From positions 62,001 to 126,000 of the forward strand of contig UCIV01000021.1 of assembly GCA_900472575.1 (NCBI GenBank): a DNA stretch of 64,000 nt. Reading direction: 5' to 3'. The translations under genes were made by a program, and so were the position numbers. Positions 9,213 to 16,873 of this stretch are shown here, piece by piece. The stretch's first letter is position 1; every line of letters begins with the position of its first letter. The DNA comes from Hyphomicrobiales bacterium. Lineage in GTDB: Bacteria > Pseudomonadota > Alphaproteobacteria > Rhizobiales > Rhizobiaceae. The notes under the pieces are model-generated. The model searched no databases. It saw nothing but the letters and a program-made list of their open reading frames with translations, and was not told the DNA's origin.

Positions 9213-9806
9213 ATGGACGAACTGGAAAAAGCGGCTCGCGGATTGCTTTATGATGCAAATTACGATTCTGCCGTTCTGGAAAAACGCAAGGCGGCCAAGC
9301 GTATCCTGCATCGGCTGAATGCACTCTCGCCGGATGAGAGGCAAGAACATGCCGAGCTGATCCGCGGGTTATTGGGACGCATCGGCAGGAATTTCGTCTT
9401 CGACGGTTCGTTTCACTGCGATTACGGCTTTAATATCGAAATAGGCGACGATTTCTATGCCAACGTCAACCTTGTCATTCTGGACGGCGCGAAGGTCACT
9501 ATCGGTGATAACGTCTTCATTGCTCCCAATGTCGGCATCTACACCGCGGGTCATCCGCTAGACCCAGAGCGCCGCAACGCCGGCCTCGAATATGCTCTTC
9601 CGGTCACGATCGGGAACAACGTCTGGATCGGCGGGGGAGTTTCGATCATGCCGGGCGTGACCATCGGCGATGGTGCGGTGATCGGCGGCGGCGCGGTCGT
9701 CACGCGCGATATTCCGGCGAATGTCGTTGCCGCAGGAAACCCGGCACGCGTTATCCGGGAGATCACGACCGAAGACGCAAAGCGCGAGAGTTTCGGCCGC
9801 AAGTAG
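9213..9806 (+). CDS. Sugar O-acetyltransferase (maltose/NodL type)
   Basis: This 197-residue protein is a hexapeptide-repeat acetyltransferase. The N-terminal part (1-55) has the L-L-Y-D-A-N-Y-D and K-A-A-K-R-I-L-H-R-L-N segments of the Maa/LacA/NodL family. A left-handed beta helix follows with repeats such as I-G-D-N-V-F-I-A-P-N-V and I-G-N-N-V-W-I-G-G-G-V, and the catalytic histidine in Y-T-A-G-H-P-L. It transfers acetyl from acetyl-CoA to a sugar. I chose the ATG at 9213 over one at 9198 because GAGGA (9204-9208) is correctly spaced for it. Nothing nearby suggests nodulation, so a general sugar acceptor is as likely as a Nod factor. Confidence 0.9.
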   Translation: MDELEKAARGLLYDANYDSAVLEKRKAAKRILHRLNALSPDERQEHAELIRGLLGRIGRNFVFDGSFHCDYGFNIEIGDDFYANVNLVILDGAKVTIGDNVFIAPNVGIYTAGHPLDPERRNAGLEYALPVTIGNNVWIGGGVSIMPGVTIGDGAVIGGGAVVTRDIPANVVAAGNPARVIREITTEDAKRESFGRK

Positions 9807-9860
9807 CCGTTCCGCATATTGGGCAAGCGGCAGCACCTTCTGGCTGCCGCCGCTCGACCT

Positions 9861-10700
9861 TTATCGTGAAAGCAATGTCAGCGCCGTCATCGAATCGAGC
9901 AGGCTGCGCGTTACCCCGCCGAAGAACATTTCCCACCAGCGCGAATGCCCGTATCCGCCCATGACAAGCAGATCGATGCTTTTGTCTGCAAGGCGGTTTT
10001 CGATCGCTGCAGCCGGCGAATTGCCGCCGCTGTCCTGCGTCGTCAATGTTACGTTTATGCCGTGGCGGGCAAGTGTTGCGGCAAGCTCGGAACCTGCAAA
10101 TTCCTTTTCCCTATCGCCGCGCTCAGGAGGATCGATCACCAGAACTTCTACCGAAGAGGCCTGCTTGAGGATCGGGAGCGAATCGAAGGTGGCACGGGCA
10201 GCCTCCCGTGAACCGTTCCAGGCGATCAGCACACGTTCGATCGGTTTTGGCTGCTTCAGCGTATAGGGCACGAGCAACATCGGCCGGCCGCTTTCGAACA
10301 GGAATGTCTCCAGGTCGGCGCGATGATCGGCCTGGGACGGGCTGCTCTGGTTGGCAACGATCAGGTCCGCAGTCCGTGCGACCTCCTGTACGGAGCTTGA
10401 TGCATAACCGGCCGCCAGCATGTAGCTGCGCCATTCGGCCGAAAGTCCCTCGCGCGTGGTCTTCTGGCGGAAGATCTGCTCAATTGCTTGAGTTTCCTTC
10501 TGGGCGCTTTCCTGCAGGATCTCGATTGCGGTCGGGTCGGGGATTTCCATCGGCGCGATCAGCGGAACGGCGGTTAGCGTCTCGGCATGAACCCCCACCA
10601 GATGCGCGGAAAACTGTTCGGCGATCGCAACCGCAAAATCGGTGATCTGTGGCGCGTTTCGTTGCGTGTCGAGAACAGCAAGAACAGTCTTGTAGGACAT
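9861..10700 (-). CDS. Universal stress protein, tandem UspA domains
   Basis: The protein has 279 residues, twice the size of a single UspA domain. The N-terminal half starts M-S-Y-K-T-V-L-A-V-L-D, and the second half ends with the nucleotide-binding pattern G-G-Y-G-H-S-R then G-G-V-T-R-S-L-L. The ATG at 10700 has GAGGAG six bases upstream; an upstream in-frame start at 10772 would add a non-conserved tail. Stress survival and ATP binding are family properties, and no specific stimulus can be read. The gene converges with the acetyltransferase gene. Confidence 0.9.
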   Translation of the reverse strand: MSYKTVLAVLDTQRNAPQITDFAVAIAEQFSAHLVGVHAETLTAVPLIAPMEIPDPTAIEILQESAQKETQAIEQIFRQKTTREGLSAEWRSYMLAAGYASSSVQEVARTADLIVANQSSPSQADHRADLETFLFESGRPMLLVPYTLKQPKPIERVLIAWNGSREAARATFDSLPILKQASSVEVLVIDPPERGDREKEFAGSELAATLARHGINVTLTTQDSGGNSPAAAIENRLADKSIDLLVMGGYGHSRWWEMFFGGVTRSLLDSMTALTLLSR

Positions 10701-10789
10701 GGACATCTCCTCATTACAGGCTTCGTTTCGAGCCCTGTTCCAATAAGGTGGTGCTGCCGAGGCGCGGGTCAACGGGCGCCGCCCTTTGG

Positions 10790-11575
10790 TTATGCGTCTG
10801 CAGTCGGATTGGCCGAAATCCCTTTTCGATCGAGGCCGGCAATCATCTCCGAGACTGCTTCTGCAGCGGCATCCATAGCCTCGGCATCACGGCCGCGCAC
10901 GACGATCTCGGTCGAGAATTTTTTTCCGTCGAAACGCGGGTAGGAGCCGATGCTGATTTCCGGATGCGCCTTCTGGATATCAGCAAGCAAGGTGCCGATA
11001 TCGCCTTCGCCATAGGGGCAGGAGACGGCACGCGACAGCATTTTTGCGCCGCTGCGCAAGGTCGGCAGAACGTTGTCGACCATCGCCTGGAAAACCTGCG
11101 GCACGCCTGCCATCACATAGACATTGCCGATGATGAAGCCGGGGGCCGTGGAAACGGGGTTGGCGATATGTTTCGCACCTTCCGGCATCCGCGCCATGCG
11201 CTGGCGGGCAGGGGTGAATTCCATCTCGCGCCGCTTGTACATCTCACCAAGCAGGGTCATCGCCTCTGAGTCATAGACGCACTCGACGCCAAATGCCTTG
11301 GAAACCGAATCCGCGGTAATGTCGTCATGGGTGGGGCCGATGCCGCCGGATGTGAAGACGTAGTCATAGCGTGCCCTGAGCGCATTGAGCGCCTCGACGA
11401 TCGCTTCTTCTTCGTCCGCAACAATGCGAACCTCTTTGAGGTCGATGGCGGACAGTGTGAGCATATCGGCCAGATGTCCGATATTCTTGTCCTTGGTTCG
11501 CCCCGAAAGCAGCTCGTCGCCTATGGCAAGCATGGCAGCGGTTACAATGGTGGAGGAGGCGGAGTAATCGGACAT
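10790..11575 (-). CDS. Molybdopterin-binding (MoaB/CinA N-terminal type) protein
   Basis: This 261-residue protein consists of the MoCF_biosynth domain found in the N-terminus of CinA and in MogA/MoaB. The family signature T-S-G-G-I-G-P-T-H-D-D-I-T (about 85-97) and the G-D-E-L-L-S-G-R-T-K-D start loop (18-28) are clear. It lacks the C-terminal nicotinamide-nucleotide amidase domain of full CinA. The rhizobial stand-alone form is usually called a competence/damage-inducible protein homologue; the true substrate is uncertain. It is followed on the same strand after 89 bases by the Usp gene. Confidence 0.88.
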   Translation of the reverse strand: MSDYSASSTIVTAAMLAIGDELLSGRTKDKNIGHLADMLTLSAIDLKEVRIVADEEEAIVEALNALRARYDYVFTSGGIGPTHDDITADSVSKAFGVECVYDSEAMTLLGEMYKRREMEFTPARQRMARMPEGAKHIANPVSTAPGFIIGNVYVMAGVPQVFQAMVDNVLPTLRSGAKMLSRAVSCPYGEGDIGTLLADIQKAHPEISIGSYPRFDGKKFSTEIVVRGRDAEAMDAAAEAVSEMIAGLDRKGISANPTADA

Positions 11576-11871
11576 GAGGAGCTCGCTTTCTGTGATGGCT
11601 GGACGTTAATCCGCCTGCCGGGGAATGCAATCCCGCCGACGCTTACCTGATAATACGCAAATCGAACAAGATATGCCGCCATCGTTCGAAAATAGTAGAC
11701 AGTGCGTCGTGGCATCGCCGTCTGGCGGCGCATACCCGGCTCGGATAGCTTTCGGCCACACGCTTGTAACAAGGCAGATCAATGATCATCGAGTTCTTGA
11801 AAAAGCTGTTGGGCGGAGCACCTACTGTAAGCTCAGCAACAGCGTCCACTCCCGCAGAGGAAACGAAGAAA

Positions 11872-12471
11872 ATGACGAAGGTTCTGGTTCTTTACTATTC
11901 TTCCTATGGTCACATCGAAACGATGGCCTACGCTGTCGCCGAAGGCGCGAAGTCGGCCGGTGCCGAAGTCACCGTAAAGCGCGTTCCGGAACTGGTCCCG
12001 GAAGAAGTCGCAAAGTCCTCGCATTTCAAGCTCGACCAGCCTGCACCGATCGCCACCGTTGCTGAACTTGAAGAATATGATGCCATCATCGTTGGCGCCG
12101 GCACACGCTTCGGCACTGTCGCCTCGCAGATGCGCAATTTCTGGGACCAGACGGGTGGCCTGTGGTTTACCGGCAAGCTGGTCGGCAAGGTTGGATCTGT
12201 CTTCACGTCGTCCGCCACCCAGCACGGCGGTCAGGAATCCACCATCCTCGGCTTCATTCCGACCCTGCTTCACCACGGCATGGCCGTTGTCGGCCTTCCC
12301 TATGCCTTCCAGGGCCAGATGGGTGTTGAAGCAGTCAAGGGCGGCTCGCCCTACGGTGCGTCCACCATCACCGACGGCGACGGGTCTCGCCAGCCTTCGG
12401 ATGTCGAACTGGAAGCCGCAAAGTTCCAGGGTGCCCATGTTGCAAAGATCGCAGCCAAGCTTTCGGCCTGA
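11872..12471 (+). CDS. wrbA: NAD(P)H:quinone oxidoreductase, type IV
   Basis: The 199-residue flavodoxin-like enzyme reduces quinones by two electrons with NAD(P)H and FMN. It begins [14 protein letters not shown], the FMN phosphate loop, and carries P-T-R-F-G-like V-G-A-G-T-R-F-G and the [10 protein letters not shown] motif of WrbA. An in-frame ATG at 11782 with its own AAGG site would add 30 residues without family support; the shorter form has the usual WrbA length. A hairpin and T-tract follow at 12502-12528. Confidence 0.94.
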   Translation: MTKVLVLYYSSYGHIETMAYAVAEGAKSAGAEVTVKRVPELVPEEVAKSSHFKLDQPAPIATVAELEEYDAIIVGAGTRFGTVASQMRNFWDQTGGLWFTGKLVGKVGSVFTSSATQHGGQESTILGFIPTLLHHGMAVVGLPYAFQGQMGVEAVKGGSPYGASTITDGDGSRQPSDVELEAAKFQGAHVAKIAAKLSA

Positions 12472-12501
12472 TCTCGATTAGCCGTCGGAATTCACCTGAA
12501 A

Positions 12502-12528
12502 GGGAGTGGCCTTGGCCGCTCTCTTTTT
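12502..12528 (+). terminator. Terminator after wrbA
   Basis: A GC-rich hairpin (arms GAGTGGCC and GGCCGCTC around TT, one G-U pair) ends in a run of five T, 30 bases after the wrbA stop. Confidence 0.7.
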
Positions 12529-12649
12529 GCATTCTGGGCACAGTTTTGGGCACAGATGACGAATTGGTGCCCATGATTGAAGGCGCGCCGTCTTCGATGT
12601 GAAGTTCGCGTATCTGCTTTATTTTATTTATATCAATGACTTGGGTGAT

Positions 12650-12734
12650 TGGTGCGGACGGCGGGGATCGAACCCGCATGACCGAGGCCGAGAGATTTTA
12701 AGTCTCTTGCGTCTACCAGTTTCGCCACGTCCGC
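12650..12734 (-). tRNA. tRNA-Leu (anticodon TAA)
   Basis: The minus strand folds as a class II tRNA: acceptor GCGGACG/CGTCCGC, D-arm with GGTAGACGC, anticodon loop CTTAAAA (TAA), a long variable arm, the T-loop GGTTCGATCCC, discriminator A and an encoded CCA. The extra arm and the TAA anticodon identify leucine (UUA codons). The length is 85 bases. Confidence 0.96.
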
Positions 12735-12771
12735 TTGGGTCTTGCTTTTCAGGTAGATAGACGATTCCGTC

Positions 12772-12819
12772 AAGCTCAGCTTTGCAAAACAAGTTCCGGA
12801 GTTTTGCAAAGCTGAGCTT
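12772..12819. repeat. 19-bp perfect inverted repeat upstream of tRNA-Leu
   Basis: AAGCTCAGCTTTGCAAAAC (12772-12790) and its exact complement (12801-12819) flank a 10-base loop. It is 38 bases upstream of the tRNA-Leu 5' end. The gene before it (DUF3597) already has its own terminator at 12871-12898, so this hairpin is unlikely to be needed for that. It may be a repeat element, a regulatory hairpin or a second terminator; no other copy was noticed in the window. Confidence 0.65.
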
Positions 12820-12870
12820 TTGTCCCGGATCGTTGCGGCCGTCCACAGCAAGGCCTAGTCATACGTGAAG

Positions 12871-12898
12871 AAAAAGGCCGGCACCGCGGGTGCCAGCC
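12871..12898 (-). terminator. Terminator after DUF3597 gene
   Basis: On the minus strand GGCTGGCACC-CGC-GGTGCCGGCC is followed by TTTTTCTTC, 30 bases past the stop of the DUF3597 gene. It is a classic Rho-independent terminator. Confidence 0.85.
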
Positions 12899-12927
12899 TC
12901 ATCACAATTACATCTCCGCAGCCTTTG

Positions 12928-13356
12928 TCAGTCGAGAAGATCCGCAGGCACCTTGCCGCCGTTTTCCGACAGCTTTTTCATCAATGCCTTGTGAAGCCAC
13001 ATGTTCATCTTGGCCGAATCCCCTGTGTCGCCGGTGTAGCCCAGTTCGGCTGCAAGTTCTTTGCGCTCGCTGAGGCTCGCATCCATGCCAAGAGCCTTCA
13101 TAAGGTCGACGATCGAGTGGCGCCAGTCGAGCTTTTGGCCGCTCTTCTTGACCGCGGCGTCAAGGATGGGCGCGACGTCGATGGGCGCAGACGTTGATGG
13201 ACTTGCTGCCGGAGCGGCGGACGCCGCTGCGGGGGCCGGGGACGAAGTGGCAGCAGTCGGCGCGGCGCCCGTTGCGGCGGGAGCCGCAGCTGGATTTTCA
13301 GCTGCCGCTGCCGGGGAGCCGAAGATCGCATTCTTAATCTTGCTGAAGATGCTCAT
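12928..13356 (-). CDS. DUF3597 domain protein
   Basis: The protein has 142 residues. Residues 1-12 (M-S-I-F-S-K-I-K-N-A-I-F) are followed by a low-complexity Ala/Pro/Thr/Ser linker (14-58) and then the DUF3597 domain (59-142), with L-D-W-R-H-S-I-V-D-L-M-K-A-L-G and a C-terminal S-E-N-G-G-K-V-P-A-D-L-L-D. The fold resembles LysM-associated small domains, but no activity is known. There is no signal peptide or membrane segment. The gene is monocistronic, with its own terminator. Confidence 0.88.
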   Translation of the reverse strand: MSIFSKIKNAIFGSPAAAAENPAAAPAATGAAPTAATSSPAPAAASAAPAASPSTSAPIDVAPILDAAVKKSGQKLDWRHSIVDLMKALGMDASLSERKELAAELGYTGDTGDSAKMNMWLHKALMKKLSENGGKVPADLLD

Positions 13357-13538
13357 GGGTCTTCTCCTCGAGGTTAGATGGTAAGGAACTAGGGCGTCCA
13401 GTGCTGGAGGAAATGGGGCCGATGTCTAAACGAAGCGAATTGTGGTGGTGAGCAATATTGTCGGGGAGGTGCAGGATCGCTTCAGGTTGACGCTTGAATG
13501 TCCGGGGCTATGTCCTCCTCCATAACGAGGAGGAAAAT

Positions 13539-14438
13539 ATGGTCGGGAAAGTATTGTTCCTTTTGATGATAATCTTCACCGGCTCGGTGGCGCATGCGGA
13601 AGGTACGGTAAAGGAAGGCCAGGTCATGGCCAGCCGCATTCTCGGAAAGAACGTCGAGTACTCGCTGTATCTGCCACCGGGGTACGGTCGTGACGAAAGG
13701 CGTTATCCGGTCATCTACCTTATGCATGGTGGCGGCGACGGCCAAAATCAGGATTGGTATCGTTTCGGCAACGCCAATCTGGTTTTTGACAGGCTGATCG
13801 AATCAGGTGAAGTGCCGCCCTTCATCGCGGTCACGCCGGAAGGCCGCCGGGATGACGACAACAAATTCAACACCTATTACATGAACGATGCCGACGGCCA
13901 GTATTTGTGGCAGGACATGTTCGTGAAAGAGTTCGTTCCGCACATCGAAAAGACCTTTCCCGTCATTCCAGGTAAGAAGTCCCGCGGCATTCTCGGCCTG
14001 TCGATGGGCGGATATGCAGCAATTGCTTTTTCCATGAAATATCCTGATCTTTTCGCCGGTGCCGCTGCATTGAGTGCGGCCTTCCGCACCGACCAGCAGA
14101 TCGTCGAAATGGATCAGGCAGGATATGATCGGCGCTATGGCAAGGCCTGGGGTGTCGGATTGGCCGGGCGCGATCGCCTCAATCAGCCTTATTACGCCAA
14201 CAGCGTTCTCGATCTGGTCGACAAGGTCCCGGCTGACGATCTAAAGAAGACCGAGCTCTTTATAGACTGCGGTTCCTATGACGATTTTTTCGTCGGCAAT
14301 GCCGAGCTGACAATGAAACTCCGGAAGCTGAAAGTGCCGCATCATTTCATGGCCCGCGAGGGTGGTCATGACTGGACCTATTGGCGCACCGGGCTGCCGC
14401 AGGCGACCGTTTTTCTGGGTGAGGTTTTTCATCAATAA
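13539..14438 (+). CDS. Secreted alpha/beta-hydrolase, esterase D-like
   Basis: The protein has 299 residues from the ATG at 13539, which has a strong GAGGAGG site and opens a signal peptide (about 1-20, ending V-A-H-A). The mature part has the esterase pattern: Y-P-V-I-Y-L-M-H-G-G-G-D near 50-65, the nucleophile elbow G-L-S-M-G-G, an aspartate in I-D-C-G-S-Y-D-D, and the catalytic histidine in E-G-G-H-D-W. The family includes S-formylglutathione hydrolase-like and feruloyl esterase-like proteins. A periplasmic carboxyl-ester hydrolase of unknown substrate is the safe reading. An upstream in-frame ATG (13494) would spoil the signal peptide. Confidence 0.87.
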   Translation: MVGKVLFLLMIIFTGSVAHAEGTVKEGQVMASRILGKNVEYSLYLPPGYGRDERRYPVIYLMHGGGDGQNQDWYRFGNANLVFDRLIESGEVPPFIAVTPEGRRDDDNKFNTYYMNDADGQYLWQDMFVKEFVPHIEKTFPVIPGKKSRGILGLSMGGYAAIAFSMKYPDLFAGAAALSAAFRTDQQIVEMDQAGYDRRYGKAWGVGLAGRDRLNQPYYANSVLDLVDKVPADDLKKTELFIDCGSYDDFFVGNAELTMKLRKLKVPHHFMAREGGHDWTYWRTGLPQATVFLGEVFHQ

Positions 14439-14581
14439 CAGGCCGCTAGACGTTATTTGTTCGTCTCCGCCGGAATGCTGAAGTCGGCGGAGAACTGAAA
14501 GCTGGTTAAACGGGCTTGGTCTTCATCCATAAGCTATGGCATAGCGATGAAAATCTTGACGAGCCGTGGATGGTTTATGTG

Positions 14582-15829
14582 ATGAAGACAGGTGTGGATG
14601 ATGCCAAGGCGGCGATGCGGACGATCTTTCCGGAGACGCCGCTCCAGTTGAACGAGCATCTGAGCCGCCGTTACGGCGCAGATATCTGGTTGAAGCGTGA
14701 GGACCTGTCGCCGGTCCGTTCCTACAAGATCCGCGGCGCCTTCAATTTTCTGCGCAAGGCGATCACTACTGGCGCGAGCGGCAAGACGTTCGTCTGCGCT
14801 TCGGCCGGCAACCATGCGCAGGGGTTTGCCTTCGTCTGCCGCCATTTTGAAGTGCCGGGCATTGTCTTCATGCCGGTCACGACGCCGCAGCAGAAGATAG
14901 ACAAAACCCGCATCTTCGGCGGCGAATTCATCACCATCAAGCTTGTCGGCGACATCTTCGACCAATGCTACGCGGCCGCCCGTGCCCATGTGGAGGAAAT
15001 CGGCGGCATGATGGTGCCACCCTTCGACGATCTAGACATAATCGAGGGGCAGGCGACCGTTGCTGCGGAAATTTCGACCCAGCTACCCGATGGCGTGTTG
15101 CCGGACTTGGTCATTCTTCCGGTTGGCGGCGGCGGTCTTGCTTCCGGCGTCACCGGCTACCTCAAGGATGCGGTCGCCGCTGAAGGTTTTCTCTTCACTG
15201 AGCCGACAGGCGCGCCGAGCCTGAAGAAAAGCCTCGAGGCCGGATCGCCCATAACGCTTTCGAAGGTCGACAACTTCGTCGATGGTGCCGCGGTCGCGCG
15301 CATCGGTGATCTTAATTTTGAAGCGTTGAAAGGTTTTTCGTCGTCGCAGGTGATGCTGGTTCCCGAAAATGCGATCTGCGTCACGATGACCGACATGCTG
15401 AATGTCGAAGGTGTCGTGCTGGAACCGGCAGGTGGTCTTTCGATCACCGCACTGTCGCTTCTTCCGCGTGAAAAGATCGCCGGAAAGACCATCGTCTGCA
15501 TCGTCTCGGGCGGCAATTTCGATTTCGAGCGGCTACCCGATGTGAAGGAGCGGGCCATGCGTTATGCGGGCCTGAAGAAATATTTCATCCTGCGTTTGCC
15601 CCAGCGTCCCGGGGCTTTGCGCGATTTCCTCAACCTTCTGGGCCCAGATGATGACATCGCCCGTTTCGAATATCTGAAGAAATCGGCCCGCAATTTCGGC
15701 TCGATCCTTATCGGTATCGAAACGACGGCGTCGGAAAACTTCGCCGGCCTTTATGAACGTTTTGAAGGGGCAGGGCTCGGGTACGAGGACATCACCGAAA
15801 ACGAAATCCTCGCCAACCTGATCATTTGA
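14582..15829 (+). CDS. ilvA: Threonine ammonia-lyase
   Basis: This 415-residue PLP enzyme deaminates threonine to 2-oxobutanoate, the first step to isoleucine. The Schiff-base lysine is in S-P-V-R-S-Y-K-I-R-G-A-F near residue 50, the phosphate-binding glycine loop is P-V-G-G-G-G-L near 180, and the S-G-G-N-F motif follows near 310. A C-terminal ACT-like regulatory region (from about 335, Y-F-I-L-R-L-P-Q-R-P-G-A-L) suggests feedback control. Upstream starts at 14516 (TTG) and 14570 are possible; M-K-T-G-V-D-D-A-K at 14582 best matches the family length, though its ribosome site is weak. The stop overlaps the start of a frame leading to the next gene. Confidence 0.93.
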   Translation: MKTGVDDAKAAMRTIFPETPLQLNEHLSRRYGADIWLKREDLSPVRSYKIRGAFNFLRKAITTGASGKTFVCASAGNHAQGFAFVCRHFEVPGIVFMPVTTPQQKIDKTRIFGGEFITIKLVGDIFDQCYAAARAHVEEIGGMMVPPFDDLDIIEGQATVAAEISTQLPDGVLPDLVILPVGGGGLASGVTGYLKDAVAAEGFLFTEPTGAPSLKKSLEAGSPITLSKVDNFVDGAAVARIGDLNFEALKGFSSSQVMLVPENAICVTMTDMLNVEGVVLEPAGGLSITALSLLPREKIAGKTIVCIVSGGNFDFERLPDVKERAMRYAGLKKYFILRLPQRPGALRDFLNLLGPDDDIARFEYLKKSARNFGSILIGIETTASENFAGLYERFEGAGLGYEDITENEILANLII

Positions 15830-15909
15830 TGGGCTGGCGCTTCCGGCCTGAAACGGTTACAGGCGGTTGGGTGCGTTTCGGCGCCGGGAGCAATGTGGTA
15901 GGCAAAATC

Positions 15910-16230
15910 ATGGCATCTTTTTTCTCTTCTCTCCTCTCAGCCTTTTCAGGCAAGGATAAGCCGGCCCAGGCTGCCAAAGGCGTGGAACCTGTTGCTTACA
16001 AGGATTGCCTGATCTATCCGGCACCGATCGCCGAAGGCGGACAATACCGCCTCGCTGGCCGGATCGAGAAGGACGTAAACGGCGAGACGCTGGTTCGCCA
16101 TGTCATTCGGGCCGATATGTTCTCTTCGATGGAAGACGCTGTGACTTTCACGGTCCGCAAGGCTGAACAGATCATCGACCAGAACGGCTCTTCGCTGTTT
16201 TCGGACGGTCAAAGCTCCCGTTCCGCCTGA
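15910..16230 (+). CDS. HlyU-family small protein
   Basis: This 106-residue protein matches the HlyU family (PF10115 type): G-V-E-P-V-A-Y-K-D-C-L-I-Y-P-A-P, then a G-G-Q-Y-R-L-A-G-R-I strand and R-H-V-I-R-A-D-M-F-S-S near 65-75. HlyU-type proteins are described as regulators of haemolysin in Vibrio, but the alphaproteobacterial ones have no proven role. The ATG at 15910 begins M-A-S-F-F-S-S-L-L, usual for the group; a longer in-frame start at 15826 overlaps ilvA by four bases. It is probably co-transcribed with ilvA. Confidence 0.82.
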   Translation: MASFFSSLLSAFSGKDKPAQAAKGVEPVAYKDCLIYPAPIAEGGQYRLAGRIEKDVNGETLVRHVIRADMFSSMEDAVTFTVRKAEQIIDQNGSSLFSDGQSSRSA

Positions 16231-16348
16231 TCCGCCACTGATAGGACGTTCCATCTTCAGTTTCCTTTGGGGACGGGGAGGTTATCCGTGTTTCTGAGAT
16301 CATCCGGCTCAAGGACGATGCCGCCATCTGGCGCTGCACGATCGGCCG

Positions 16349-16640
16349 ACAGGCTTGCCCAGTCGAGTCCTGTTCACTGAAAGCCTCAACGAAATCATGG
16401 TGCATGCCGGCAACGGCCACGCTTTCAGTATCGCCATGATCGATCTCGATCGTTTCAATTCATGGCCATCAGGCTGGCGATGCAGTCATCCGCGAGGTCT
16501 CTGTTAGGCTGATGGCTAAAACCGGGCCGCTGGATATGATCGCTCGCCTTGAGGGAGAAGATTTCGCAGCAATTCTGGCAAGCGTGTCGACGGAACAGGA
16601 TCTGGAAACGTTCAGCGCTCTGCCCGGAGCATACGGCTGA
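16349..16640 (+). pseudogene. Decayed GGDEF (diguanylate cyclase) gene remnant
   Basis: In one frame 16349-16463 reads T-G-L-P-S-R-V-L-F-T-E-S-L-N and later F-S-I-A-M-I-D-L-D-R-F, the opening of a GGDEF domain. From 16464 the homology continues in another frame with G-H-Q-A-G-D-A-V-I-R-E-V, then R-L-E-G-E-D-F-A-A-I-L (the GGDEF signature changed to EGEDF), ending at a stop at 16638-16640. A frameshift, the lost signature and missing N-terminal parts mark it as a pseudogene. Faint similarity (C-A-D-I-A-L-Y) continues to about 16680. It sits just upstream of an intact GGDEF gene. Confidence 0.72.
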
Positions 16641-16873
16641 CAAGGATACGTCGGTCGGTTGTGCCGATATCGCGCTCTATTGAGATGATCCCTAGTTTGC
16701 TGGTCCATTGAAACACATGCCAAGACGATTGCCGGAAGTTGCAGGTCTGGACTTCAAGGAAGGCACGATTGTCCTTCTTGTCAGATAACTTGCGCAGGAC
16801 TTACCGGGATTTGAGGAAAACTTAACTGAGATGATCCTAAAAGAGCTTGTTCTCAATGGCGCAAGGAGCGCCC

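Noticed and set aside
12628..12851. Two 72-residue frames over the tRNA-Leu
   Set aside because: They translate through the tRNA and the inverted repeat; chance frames.
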